Of a stretch of DNA of 42,114 nucleotides, positions 1 to 7,245 are shown one piece after another. The DNA comes from Deltaproteobacteria bacterium (GTDB lineage Bacteria; Myxococcota_A; UBA9160; UBA4427): positions 1-42,114 of the forward strand of contig JAFDDH010000008.1 in assembly GCA_019310975.1 (NCBI GenBank). Reading direction: 5' to 3'. The stretch's first letter is position 1; the number at the start of each line of letters is the position of its first letter. Under the pieces are notes generated by a model, which saw only the letters and a program-made list of their open reading frames with translations, was not told the origin of the DNA and did not search any database. The translations under genes and the position numbers were made by a program.

Positions 1-999
1 CTCGCGCTCTTTCCCGATCACGCGAAGCTCTCGGACAGCCCCGTGCTCTGCCTCGAAGCGGAGCGGCAATGCGCGCTCGAGCGAGACCACCTCGTCAATC
101 TTGAAGTGCACCAACCGGCGGGCGCCGGGGAAGCGCTCGATCTCTTGGGAGTCCCAGTCGATCCGGGCTCGCCCGGTGAGCTGAAGCAAGTCGCCGCGCT
201 CGAAGTCTACGAAGAGCAGGCCGGCCCGCGGGTCCATGACCAGGTTCCCAAGCGTGTTGAAGTGATTGTTGCCGGCGTAGTCGGGGAAGACGATCTCGCT
301 CGTGCCTGCGATCCGAACGAAGCCGGGGGAGCCGCCGCGATGCGAGGCGTCCATGCCGAACACCTCGCTCTCGCCGCTGGCACGGAAGCCGGTCGCAATG
401 AAGAAGGTGTCGGCTCGCTGGATGAGCTCCCGCTGGCCTGCGGACAAGCTCGAGGCGCGGGTGGCGCGTCCGGGCAGGGTTCCGGACGGGGCGCGACGCC
501 AGCGCCTCTGCGTGATGTACTGCGGACAGTTTCCGAAGCCCTGCTCGACCGAAAGAACGAATCCTCCCGCTTCCCGGCCGGACAGCTGGCCGTTGACCCG
601 GTTGCGGCGTCGGGTGTGGAGCTCGATGCCGAGGAGCCCGATGTCGTCTCCGCTCTGCAGCCCATCGCTCAATGCGTCGCCGGGGGAGGGGAGCGCGGCG
701 ATGCGCAGGGTGCGTGGGTCGGGTGAAGAGACAAAGCCAGGCTCCTCGGCAAGCAGCGTGGCCCACGGGCGTCCCGCGGAATCGCGGGCTGCCAGGACGA
801 GGAAGGGAAGCTGCGAATAGAACGCCCGATGCTCCTCGGGGAGGTAGGACCGAACCACCCGACGCGCCCACGGCTCGATCTCATCGCGCACCCCGAGCCC
901 TGTTTGAATGCGCTGCTCTCCCTCGTGGAAGGGAGAGGCTGCCGGGCTCCCGTCGGCTTCGGGCTCCGGTGCGTGCAAGCTGCGCTTGGTCTCGGTCAT
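1..999 (-). CDS. PNPOx-like FMN-binding split-barrel flavoprotein, C-terminus cut by window edge
   Basis: The reading frame is open from ATG at 999 to the window edge, giving 333 codons without a stop. An AGGTGAGG ribosome site precedes the ATG. The start of the protein (FHEGE, then a PFLVLAARDSAGRPWATLL stretch) and the later GFVRI...PDYAGNNHFNTLGNL and DPRAGLLFVDF segments are those of the pyridoxamine-phosphate-oxidase-like split barrel. In the family, proteins of this layout often carry a C-terminal ferredoxin-reductase and 2Fe-2S part; that would lie outside the window, so the fusion is inferred only. It is probably a soluble flavin-dependent oxidoreductase and not a true vitamin B6 enzyme. 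It is last in a minus-strand run that begins at 2104, with 39 bases separating it from the VOC remnant. Confidence 0.8.
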   Translation of the reverse strand, partial: MTETKRSLHAPEPEADGSPAASPFHEGEQRIQTGLGVRDEIEPWARRVVRSYLPEEHRAFYSQLPFLVLAARDSAGRPWATLLAEEPGFVSSPDPRTLRIAALPSPGDALSDGLQSGDDIGLLGIELHTRRRNRVNGQLSGREAGGFVLSVEQGFGNCPQYITQRRWRRAPSGTLPGRATRASSLSAGQRELIQRADTFFIATGFRASGESEVFGMDASHRGGSPGFVRIAGTSEIVFPDYAGNNHFNTLGNLVMDPRAGLLFVDFERGDLLQLTGRARIDWDSQEIERFPGARRLVHFKIDEVVSLERALPLRFEAEHGAVRELRVIGKERE

Positions 1000-1038
1000 G
1001 ACCTCACCTCGGTGTTCTCGGGGAGTCGTGCGGGGTCC

Positions 1039-1173
1039 CTAGACGGCCGGGTAGTCCGGTACCTCGCCGACCTGTCGGTGATGGAGCGCCTCCAGGAAGA
1101 AACGCCGAGCTGCCGCGACGTCCGGCACTGTGAGTCCCAGGTGCTGAAAACCTCGTGCAGCCCTTGGGTTCAT
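1039..1173 (-). pseudogene. N-terminal remnant of a VOC (glyoxalase/bleomycin-resistance) protein
   Basis: Forty-four codons from ATG at 1173 to TAG at 1039. The peptide contains GFQHLGLTVPDVAAARRFF, the first beta-strand and helix of a VOC domain, then VGEVPDYPAV, where full-length relatives continue (usually about 130-150 aa in total). The rest of the domain is absent: no matching sequence appears in any frame before the next gene at 999. Only one metal ligand (the His of QHLGL) remains, so an active enzyme is very unlikely. Its ATG overlaps the TGA of the 70-aa gene upstream in an ATGA, so it would still be translated by coupling. I read it as the broken 5' part of a former operon member. 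Confidence 0.65.
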
Positions 1174-1382
1174 TGTGTGAGCAGGTGCTCTTGGCAGATC
1201 TGCCCAATCAACCTCACGCGACCCGTCTCGAGGAGGTCGATTACGGCCGCCACCACATCCCGATCGCTCGCGCCGGTTGCACTGAGCTCGATCACAAGAT
1301 CGAGAAGCGTGATCGTGGGCGGGGGCTCGGAAGCCGAGCGGCGGACAAGGTCACGAGAATGCGGGACTCGGCGATTCAGCAT
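1170..1382 (-). CDS. small protein of unknown function (70 aa)
   Basis: A 70-codon frame overlapping its neighbours on both sides. Its ATG (1380-1382) overlaps the stop of the secreted-protein gene, and its TGA overlaps the ATG of the VOC remnant. The core reads LLDLVIELSATGASDRDVVAAVIDLLETGRVRLIGQ, a compact helical segment that resembles small conserved bacterial proteins I have seen but cannot name. No signal peptide, membrane segment or cysteine motif is present beyond a single C-terminal Cys. The tight overlaps and natural composition argue that it is a real gene in the minus-strand operon. Function unknown. Confidence 0.55.
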   Translation of the reverse strand: MLNRRVPHSRDLVRRSASEPPPTITLLDLVIELSATGASDRDVVAAVIDLLETGRVRLIGQICQEHLLTQ

Positions 1383-2104
1383 CGGCGAGCGTCACCCAGG
1401 CTGCCGGCCGGCCGCCTCTCAATCGTCGGCTCGCTTGGCGTCGACCTGGCTACCCGGCTGGGATCCAGCTCTTGGAACCTGGCTTGCCCGATCGAGGTGT
1501 AGGCATGCGTGCTTAGCGATCGCCAGACCGCGCAAACCCCGCCGTTGGCGCTGACCCAGCCGGACTCGGAATCGTAGACGGCGCCCGGCACTTCGGTGCA
1601 TCCCAGCCGCGTCGGGTCCGGGCAGTAGTCGATGACGGTCCGACCTGCGAGCTCGCGCGGCGCGCGATAACCACCCGCCGCGCGGGTGCTCAGCTCGACG
1701 AGGATGGAGACGCGTACCGACGAGCGGATCGGTCCGATCCGAATCGGCTCGTTGACCAAGCCCGAGAAGGTGGCCGACTCCACATGCCCGGTCACTACAT
1801 CAAACACCCACACAAAATCCGAGAAGCTGTGGTCGACGGGGCTTCGATCCGCGAAGAAGATGCGCTCGACCTCCGGGCCTGGCACAGTCACGCTTCGTTG
1901 TGTCTTCCCAGGACCGGCTTCATACCATCCGAGCGCCGGCCCGCTGAGGTGCGGCTCGGGGTCGCCGGGAATCGTGGTAACGACCTGAAGCGCGACCCAG
2001 CGAGACTCCAAGCGCGCGAGATCCATGGCCTCACCGGCTGTCGCTTGCGTCGTCCCCGCGAATAGAAGAACGATCGCAGTGGAGATCGCGAAGCCATACT
2101 TCAT
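1376..2104 (-). CDS. secreted protein of unknown function
   Basis: The ATG at 2104 was chosen over an upstream in-frame start because it gives a clean signal peptide (MKYGFAISTAIVLLFAG then TQATAG) and has a GGAGAGGAG ribosome site. The mature part, about 220 residues, is rich in beta-strand-like segments (RWVALQVVTTIPG, FVWVFDVVTGHV, SVRVSILVEL) and carries two cysteines in YCPDPTRLGC plus one further on in GGVCAVW. I do not recognise the family. It is likely periplasmic or outer-surface. It heads the minus-strand group after a 216-base gap from the sigma-54 activator, so it may have its own promoter. The last residues overlap the next gene's start codon. Confidence 0.6.
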   Translation of the reverse strand: MKYGFAISTAIVLLFAGTTQATAGEAMDLARLESRWVALQVVTTIPGDPEPHLSGPALGWYEAGPGKTQRSVTVPGPEVERIFFADRSPVDHSFSDFVWVFDVVTGHVESATFSGLVNEPIRIGPIRSSVRVSILVELSTRAAGGYRAPRELAGRTVIDYCPDPTRLGCTEVPGAVYDSESGWVSANGGVCAVWRSLSTHAYTSIGQARFQELDPSRVARSTPSEPTIERRPAGSLGDARRC

Positions 2105-2320
2105 GACGGACTCCTCTCCGTCCCAGCACTTCACAGCCAATCGGCTGGACGGGACACTCGGAGGCCAATGCAGTCGCCGTGCCAACGCTGCTCAGGAGTG
2201 AAACCGCCCGACCTTGCAGGCGAATCGCCGGCACGACGAAAGAGGCGGGCACGGAGGCCGCCGAAAGGTGCGAAATTGCGTGACGGAATCTCGTGATCCC
2301 AGTGTGCAGGCCGGCGTGTA

Positions 2321-3940
2321 TCAGGGCGAAGCGGGGCGCTTCAGCCCGAGGCGCTGAATCCGGGAAGCGACGGTCGTCGGCTTCAGGCCGAGCAGCTCCG
2401 CCGCTCCACCGGCGCCGTAGATCTTCCCATCGGCACTTTCGAGTGCAGCGAGCAGGTTGTTGCGTTCGAGCTCGCGAATCGCCTCGTCGGTGAGGATGTC
2501 GGATGCCTCGGCGTCACCCAAGGGCTCGCCGCCCGGAGTGCTCGCGCGCTCACTTCTCGGCAGATCGAAGCGGAGCCTTCCACTCTTCGCGGTGATGACT
2601 GCCCGCTCGATGGCGTTCTGGAGCTCTCGGACATTGCCCGGCCAGTCGTAGCGCTGGAGCTCGGCCATGTTCGCCTCAGTCAGGCGGGCGCGGCGCTTGA
2701 GCTTCTGGATCGCTCGCGCCAGGAACTGCTCGGCAAGGAGCGGGATGTCTTCGATCCGCTTGCTGAGAGGCGGGACTTCGATGGGAAAGACGTTCAGGCG
2801 ATAGAACAAGTCCTCGCGAAAGCGACCGGCCTTGACCTCACGAGTGATGTTGCGATTGGTGGCCGCGACGACGCGCACATCGACGGTGCGCGTCCGATCA
2901 TCACCTACACGCTCGTACTGTCCTTCCTGGAGCACGCGCAGGAGCTTGCTCTGAAGCTCGAGCGGGATCTCCCCCACCTCATCCAGAAATAGCGTACCGC
3001 CATCGGCGGTGGCGAAGCGTCCCACCCGATCCTTGACGGCTCCCGTGAAGGCGCCCTTCACGTGGCCGAAGAACTCGCTCTCGTAAAGCTCCTTTGGCAC
3101 CGAGGCACAGTTCACGCGGATCATCGGTCGCTCCGCGCGATCGCTGCGCATGTGGATCTCGCGCGCCACCAGCTCCTTCCCAGTTCCAGACTCGCCGAGG
3201 ATCAGCACCGTGGCGTCAGTCGGCGCGACCTGCTCGATCTGTTCCTCGATCTGCCGAATCGACGCACTCACACCGACGATCTCGCCGAACGCCTGCGCTT
3301 CGCTGATCTCGTCGCGCAGGTACTCGTTCTCGAGTTCGAGCTGCTCGCGCAGGCGGGCATTCTCTTCGAATGCGCGCGCATTCGCGATTGCGGCGGCCGC
3401 GTGGTCGGCAAGCATCCGCAGCGACCCCAGCGCCTCTGCGCAGAAGCGGCTGCGGGTGAATAAACCGAGCACGCCCAGTATCTCTCCGTGATAGACGAGT
3501 GGCTGGCCGCCGAACCCGAGAACGCCCTCGCGCTCCGCCCAATCGGGTCGTGCGATCCACTTCGAGTCCTGGCGCACATCCTCGACGCACACGGCTTCCG
3601 TCGTCGCCGCGACACTCCCCACTTTGCGTTTGCCGATTGGGAAGCGGCGGAAGTCGCCGTCGATGCGCGACCAATCGACATCGGGCTCGGCCCTCGATTC
3701 ACCGGCGCTCACGACCAGGTGGAGACAGGGGACCTCCTGGGGGCACTCGTCTCGCATCGGACACGAGGTGCAGATATCCCCCTCGCGCACGAGCCAGATC
3801 CGAGCCAGCGCCGCATCGGTCTGCTCTGCCAGGCGGTGGACCACGAGATCGAGCAGGGGATCGAGTGCCCGCTCGCGCGCCAGGTCGAGCAAGAGGCCGT
3901 GAACGCACTCGACGGACAGCTCGAAATGGGGCGACTCCAT
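2321..3940 (-). CDS. sigma-54-dependent transcriptional activator (GAF - AAA+ - Fis HTH)
   Basis: Three-part enhancer-binding protein of 539 aa. The N-terminal GAF-type sensor covers about residues 1-190 and is followed by a short charged coiled coil. The AAA+ domain has Walker A GESGTGKE (about 249-256), the sigma-54 contact loop GAFTGA (296-301), Walker B GGTLFLDE, and the R-finger region [15 protein letters not shown] Fis-type helix-turn-helix ends the protein ([22 protein letters not shown]). The sensor carries four cysteines spaced C-x2-C-x5-C-x5-C (residues 57, 60, 66, 72), which could bind metal or an Fe-S cluster. The ATG at 3940 is used; a TTG at 3976 in the same frame adds 12 residues and cannot be excluded. 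It is divergent from the sigma-54 promoter at 4073 and probably controls it. Confidence 0.93.
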   Translation of the reverse strand: MESPHFELSVECVHGLLLDLARERALDPLLDLVVHRLAEQTDAALARIWLVREGDICTSCPMRDECPQEVPCLHLVVSAGESRAEPDVDWSRIDGDFRRFPIGKRKVGSVAATTEAVCVEDVRQDSKWIARPDWAEREGVLGFGGQPLVYHGEILGVLGLFTRSRFCAEALGSLRMLADHAAAAIANARAFEENARLREQLELENEYLRDEISEAQAFGEIVGVSASIRQIEEQIEQVAPTDATVLILGESGTGKELVAREIHMRSDRAERPMIRVNCASVPKELYESEFFGHVKGAFTGAVKDRVGRFATADGGTLFLDEVGEIPLELQSKLLRVLQEGQYERVGDDRTRTVDVRVVAATNRNITREVKAGRFREDLFYRLNVFPIEVPPLSKRIEDIPLLAEQFLARAIQKLKRRARLTEANMAELQRYDWPGNVRELQNAIERAVITAKSGRLRFDLPRSERASTPGGEPLGDAEASDILTDEAIRELERNNLLAALESADGKIYGAGGAAELLGLKPTTVASRIQRLGLKRPASP

Positions 3941-3980
3941 TCGCTGAAGGGTTGGTGAATCCGTCCCGCAGCGCAACGCG

Positions 3981-4006
3981 TTCTCGTGTATTCACGCATT
4001 CTCGTG
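3981..4006. promoter_or_regulatory. candidate upstream activator site for the sigma-54 activator
   Basis: Two exact copies of TTCTCGTG start at 3981 and 3999, one and a half to two helical turns apart. The first copy is part of an inverted repeat, CGTG-TATT-CACG (3985-3996). The element lies about 95-120 bases upstream of the predicted start of transcription of the flavoprotein operon, the usual distance for an enhancer-binding protein site. That it binds this activator is inferred. Confidence 0.4.
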
Positions 4007-4072
4007 GGGGCTCGAATTTGGCGCCACGCCTTCAAGTAGCTGGAAAGGCACAGACTCCTCGCTACGTCACGG

Positions 4073-4089
4073 TTGGCACGGCAAGTGCT
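4073..4089 (+). promoter_or_regulatory. sigma-54 (-24/-12) promoter of the flavoprotein operon
   Basis: TTGGCACG-GCAA-GTGCT matches the RpoN consensus (TGGCACG-N4-TTGCW) with one mismatch in the -12 box. The GG (4075-4076) and GC (4087-4088) are exactly 12 bases apart, as the polymerase requires. Transcription would begin near 4100, and the ATG at 4127 follows an AAGGAG ribosome site. The divergent gene encodes a sigma-54 activator, which strongly supports the call. Confidence 0.8.
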
Positions 4090-4126
4090 CTAGCCCGGGC
4101 TAGGTACCCGCAATAAGGAGATCTCG

Positions 4127-5476
4127 ATGTCGAACGACTATGACGCGCTGGTTCTGGGAGCCGGAAACGCGGGCCTCGCCGCGGCCGGGGCGGCTCACGC
4201 CGCGGGTCAGAGGGTCATGGTGGTGGAGGGACGCGACGTGGGGGGAGTCTGTCCGCTTCGCGGATGCGTCCCGAAGAAGGTCCTCGTGGCCGCAGCGCAG
4301 GCGCTCGATGTGATTGCTCGGGCCGAGATCCATCAGATCTCGGTCGGCCCGGCGAAGCTGGATTGGCCGGGCCTCATCGAACGCGAGCGAACGTTCGTCG
4401 ACGGCGTGCCCGAGGAGTTCGAGAAGAGCCTCGCCAACCGCGGCATCGAGCTGGTGCGCGGGCGCGCGCAGTTCACGGGTCCGAATCAGATTGCTGTCGG
4501 TGGTCGCCGCTACTCCGGAAGCAAGATCGTCGTGGCTACAGGCTCGACACCGCGCTCGTTGCCTATTCCCGGGGCAGAGCACCTGATCACGAGTGACGAT
4601 CTCCTCGAGCTCTCGTCGCTGCCCGAGTCCATCACTTTCGTGGGGGCGGGTGTGATTGCTTTCGAATTCGCCCACGTTCTCACTCGCGCGGGCGCGCGGG
4701 TCACGCTCCTCGAGGTCGCGCCACGCGTGCTGCCCACGCTCGACACGGACGCCATCGATTGGATCACAAAAGTGACGCGCGATCTCGGCGTAAAGATCGA
4801 GACCTCCGTCTCGATCGACCGAATCGAGAAATGCAGGGAGGGCCATGGGATCCACTACCGGATCGATGGGCGAAAGACGGTCACAAGCAGCCAGCTGGTT
4901 GTGAATGGCGCGGGCCGGGTTGCGGACCTGGCCGGGCTCGACCTCTCGGCGGCTGGGATCGCGCTGGATCGCGGCCGAATCGAGCTCGACGAATATCTGC
5001 GCAGCGTCGACAACCCGGACGTCTTCTTCGCAGGGGATGCGATTCCCGGGCGACCGCAGCTCTCACCCCTGGCCACCTACGAGGGGAATATTGTCGGTCA
5101 CAACCTATCCCACGCGGAGCTCCGGGCGGTGGAGTACGGCTTCCAACCAGCGGCGGTGTACACCGTCCCCGCGTTGGCGATGGTCGGCCTGAGCGAGGAG
5201 GCGGCCACCGAGGCCGGTCTCGACTTCGAGGTACGCACGAACGACATGCGCGAGTGGCGTTCTGCACGCACCTACGGTGAGACCGCCGCCTGGGCCAAGG
5301 TCATTCTCGAAAGGGAGACCGGCCGGATTCTCGGTGCGCACCTCGTGGGCCACGGCGCGGAGGAGACCATTCACACTTTCGCCCTCGCGATCGAGAAGGG
5401 GATCCCCGCCTCCGAGATCGCGTCGCGCGTGTATGCGTATCCCACGTTCCACGCCGATCTCAAATTTCTCGTCTGA
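4127..5476 (+). CDS. NAD(P)H-dependent disulfide-reductase-family flavoprotein
   Basis: A 449-aa member of the glutathione/mercuric/dihydrolipoamide reductase family. FAD is bound by GAGNAG (11-16) and by a later FAGDA motif. The redox disulfide is CPLRGC (Cys42, Cys47) followed by VPKK. The NAD(P) site is VGAGVIAFEFAHVL. The C-terminal dimer-interface part ends in YAYPTFHAD, where true glutathione reductase has HPTSSEE; His442 is kept but the Glu partner is replaced by Ala-Asp. It would pass electrons from NAD(P)H through FAD to a disulfide or another soluble acceptor; I cannot name the substrate. It is the first gene of the sigma-54 operon, with a membrane protein gene 50 bases downstream. 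Confidence 0.85.
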   Translation: MSNDYDALVLGAGNAGLAAAGAAHAAGQRVMVVEGRDVGGVCPLRGCVPKKVLVAAAQALDVIARAEIHQISVGPAKLDWPGLIERERTFVDGVPEEFEKSLANRGIELVRGRAQFTGPNQIAVGGRRYSGSKIVVATGSTPRSLPIPGAEHLITSDDLLELSSLPESITFVGAGVIAFEFAHVLTRAGARVTLLEVAPRVLPTLDTDAIDWITKVTRDLGVKIETSVSIDRIEKCREGHGIHYRIDGRKTVTSSQLVVNGAGRVADLAGLDLSAAGIALDRGRIELDEYLRSVDNPDVFFAGDAIPGRPQLSPLATYEGNIVGHNLSHAELRAVEYGFQPAAVYTVPALAMVGLSEEAATEAGLDFEVRTNDMREWRSARTYGETAAWAKVILERETGRILGAHLVGHGAEETIHTFALAIEKGIPASEIASRVYAYPTFHADLKFLV

Positions 5477-5484
5477 ACCGCGAC

Positions 5485-5500
5485 TGGGTCTGCCGACCCA
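5485..5500 (+). promoter_or_regulatory. intercistronic stem-loop
   Basis: TGGGTC-TGCC-GACCCA forms a perfect 6-bp stem with a 4-base loop, 8 bases after the flavoprotein stop. There is no U-run after it, so it is more likely an mRNA-stability or partial-readthrough element than a full terminator. The next gene still has its own AAGGAG site at 5514. Confidence 0.4.
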
Positions 5501-5526
5501 ATCTCCTCATTCAAGGAGACGACAGC

Positions 5527-5943
5527 ATGAATTTCATGAATGCGTTTATCCGATTCAACCGCGGGATACTCGGTCTGCCTCTCCCCTGGCGGAGCTGGTT
5601 GCTCCTGCTCGTGGGCGCAAACCTCGTGGCCCCGCTCTTCTTTCTTGGACATGTCGAAGCTCGCATCGCAATCGCGGCGCTGCTCCTTAGCTTGGCGCTG
5701 ATGACAGGCCTGACGGCGCGCTGGGGATTCAGCCGCGTTCTCGGTCTCGGTCACATCGTCGTATGGATGCCGCTGCTCTGGTTCCTGTCAGCACGGCTCT
5801 CCGACATTCCCACGGTCGACTCATTCGGCTTCTGGATCAGGGCCGTTATCGCGCTGAACGCTGTGTCTCTCGTAATCGACACCATCGATCTGGTGCGTTT
5901 CCTTGTCGGAGACCGGGACGAGACGGTTGTCACCAATCCGTAG
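5527..5943 (+). CDS. four-helix inner-membrane protein of unknown function
   Basis: A 138-aa protein with four hydrophobic segments: about residues 21-42 (WRSWLLLLVGANLVAPLFFL), 46-66, 73-90 and 103-125. It begins MNFMNAFIRFNRG with a conserved-looking RFNRGxLGLPLPW stretch and ends in a charged tail. AAGGAG lies 9 bases before the ATG at 5527. I recall similar uncharacterised membrane proteins in proteobacteria but know no function. It is the second gene of the sigma-54 operon; a membrane partner or quinone-side anchor for the flavoprotein is one guess. The gene ends 75 bases before the converging diiron-protein gene. Confidence 0.75.
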   Translation: MNFMNAFIRFNRGILGLPLPWRSWLLLLVGANLVAPLFFLGHVEARIAIAALLLSLALMTGLTARWGFSRVLGLGHIVVWMPLLWFLSARLSDIPTVDSFGFWIRAVIALNAVSLVIDTIDLVRFLVGDRDETVVTNP

Positions 5944-6018
5944 TAGGAACGGAGAGACCTTCCGAAGCATCATGCCTCGGAAACGCCAAAGGTGAGCTCC
6001 AGCGTGACCGGTGCCGGG

Positions 6019-6915
6019 TCACGGCGTCTGGGGCGTCTGGTACTCGAGCCCGATGCGCTCGAGCCGGATCTTGAACTCCTTCAGCACGGTGTCGGAGAGC
6101 AGCGCCTCCATCTCGTCGGGTTCCAGAGCGGCGAGGTTCTTGCCCTGCCATTGGGCCTGGGGCTCCTCGGTCTGACCCGCGGCGACCGCCAGCTCGGTGG
6201 TCCTACGGCGCTCCTCGAGCAGGGCGTTGTCGCGGAAGCGGTCGGCGAAGGTCGCGAGCATGTAGTAGCTCATCTCCTTCTGCATCTTCTCGACCTCGGG
6301 CTTCTTCTCCGGGAACTCCTCGATCAATGAGCCGATGCGGTTCTCGCCGAAGCCGACGTGGCGTCGCTCATCCGCGATGGTGCCGGTGAGGGTATGGGCG
6401 AACTTCGGGTTGGCATTCTCCATTGCGGCATAGAGCATCTCGAAGACGCTGAACGCCATGCCCTCGAGCACGATATTCTGTCCGACCACACCCGCCACGA
6501 AGTCGCCCTTGTCGACCTTTTCGAGCAGGATCTCGGCAAACTTCACGAGGTTCGGATTGGCGTAGCGCGCGATGGTGTCCTCGAGCTCGTTCTTCTTTAC
6601 GCCGAGGTCATAGAGGCGCTGGGTGAAGATCTCGACGTGGCGCGCCTCGTCCAATGTCTGGGTGGCCAGGAATAGCTTGCTCGGCTCATCGGGGGCTGCG
6701 TTGATCAGGCCGGAAGAGGCCGAGAGAGCGCAGCGCTCGCCGGCCACGAGCTGAACCGTGAGTGAGATGGCCTGCTCTCGAAGCAAGGGATCGCCGAGCA
6801 CCAGCTCGGGCTCCTTCTCGCCGGCCAGGTGACCGTCCTCGGTGCCCTCGAGGTAGCCCTGCGGGCAGGATTCAAGCCAGTGCTGGATCGAGTATGCGTT
6901 CAGAAAATCGCCCAT
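6019..6915 (-). CDS. ferritin-like diiron oxygenase/oxidase family protein
   Basis: The 298-aa frame from ATG at 6915 (AAGGA upstream) has a complete set of carboxylate-bridged diiron ligands in the ribonucleotide-reductase-R2-like order: Glu60 (GERC), Glu90 and His93 (DEARH), Glu151 (VLEGM), Glu183 and His186 (DERRH). This is typical of soluble, O2-using diiron oxygenases or oxidases. The substrate cannot be read from the sequence; AurF-like N-oxygenases, R2-like ligand-binding oxidases and fatty-aldehyde enzymes share the fold. An upstream in-frame start would add 73 low-complexity residues and cross the promoter, so it was rejected. A sigma-54 promoter sits at 7051-7066, which links it to the activator and flavoprotein. 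Confidence 0.8.
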   Translation of the reverse strand: MGDFLNAYSIQHWLESCPQGYLEGTEDGHLAGEKEPELVLGDPLLREQAISLTVQLVAGERCALSASSGLINAAPDEPSKLFLATQTLDEARHVEIFTQRLYDLGVKKNELEDTIARYANPNLVKFAEILLEKVDKGDFVAGVVGQNIVLEGMAFSVFEMLYAAMENANPKFAHTLTGTIADERRHVGFGENRIGSLIEEFPEKKPEVEKMQKEMSYYMLATFADRFRDNALLEERRRTTELAVAAGQTEEPQAQWQGKNLAALEPDEMEALLSDTVLKEFKIRLERIGLEYQTPQTP

Positions 6916-7245
6916 CGTCGTTGATTCCTTTGCGTCCGTCGGCTCGTCCCACCCGCGATCCCACAGCGAAGAGCGTGGGTCAGAAAAGGTCGCAGTCAGC
7001 GGAAGTTGCAGTTTGAAATTGGTGGTTTTGATCTGCGATTTTTTTCGAATTGCAACATCAGTGCCACTGAAGGCAACTCTGAAGCTCAGCGCTCTCGCGG
7101 CCCTGGATCGATCAAGAGGTGAACTCACTCTCACATTTGACAGCGAGGTGGAGGGGCGATCTGCGGTCTATCGCCACGGTATCATCCAGCTGCGAGACAA
7201 TCGGCCCCGGATTGCACTCATGGTGGTCCGTGACGACGGTCCCCG
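6916..7245. other. 330-base gene-free stretch holding the diiron-gene leader and promoter
   Basis: Between the serine hydrolase stop (7246) and the diiron ATG (6915), both on the minus strand. The stretch holds the sigma-54 promoter at 7051-7066, an A-run on the minus strand just after the predicted start of transcription, and a leader of about 125 bases. I find no convincing reading frame and no copy of the TTCTCGTG repeat seen upstream of 4073. Confidence 0.5.
7051..7066 (-). promoter_or_regulatory. sigma-54 (-24/-12) promoter of the diiron gene
   Basis: Read on the minus strand, the element is TGGCAC-TGATG-TTGCA, an almost exact RpoN consensus, with GG and GC 12 bases apart. Transcription would start near 7041, leaving a leader of about 125 bases before the ATG at 6915. 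It is the second such promoter within 3 kb of the sigma-54 activator gene. Confidence 0.75.

Noticed and set aside
95-871. Long minus-strand frame (258 aa) inside the PNPOx-like gene
   Set aside because: It is a frame shadow: Arg/Pro/His-rich, while the true frame gives a recognisable flavoprotein.
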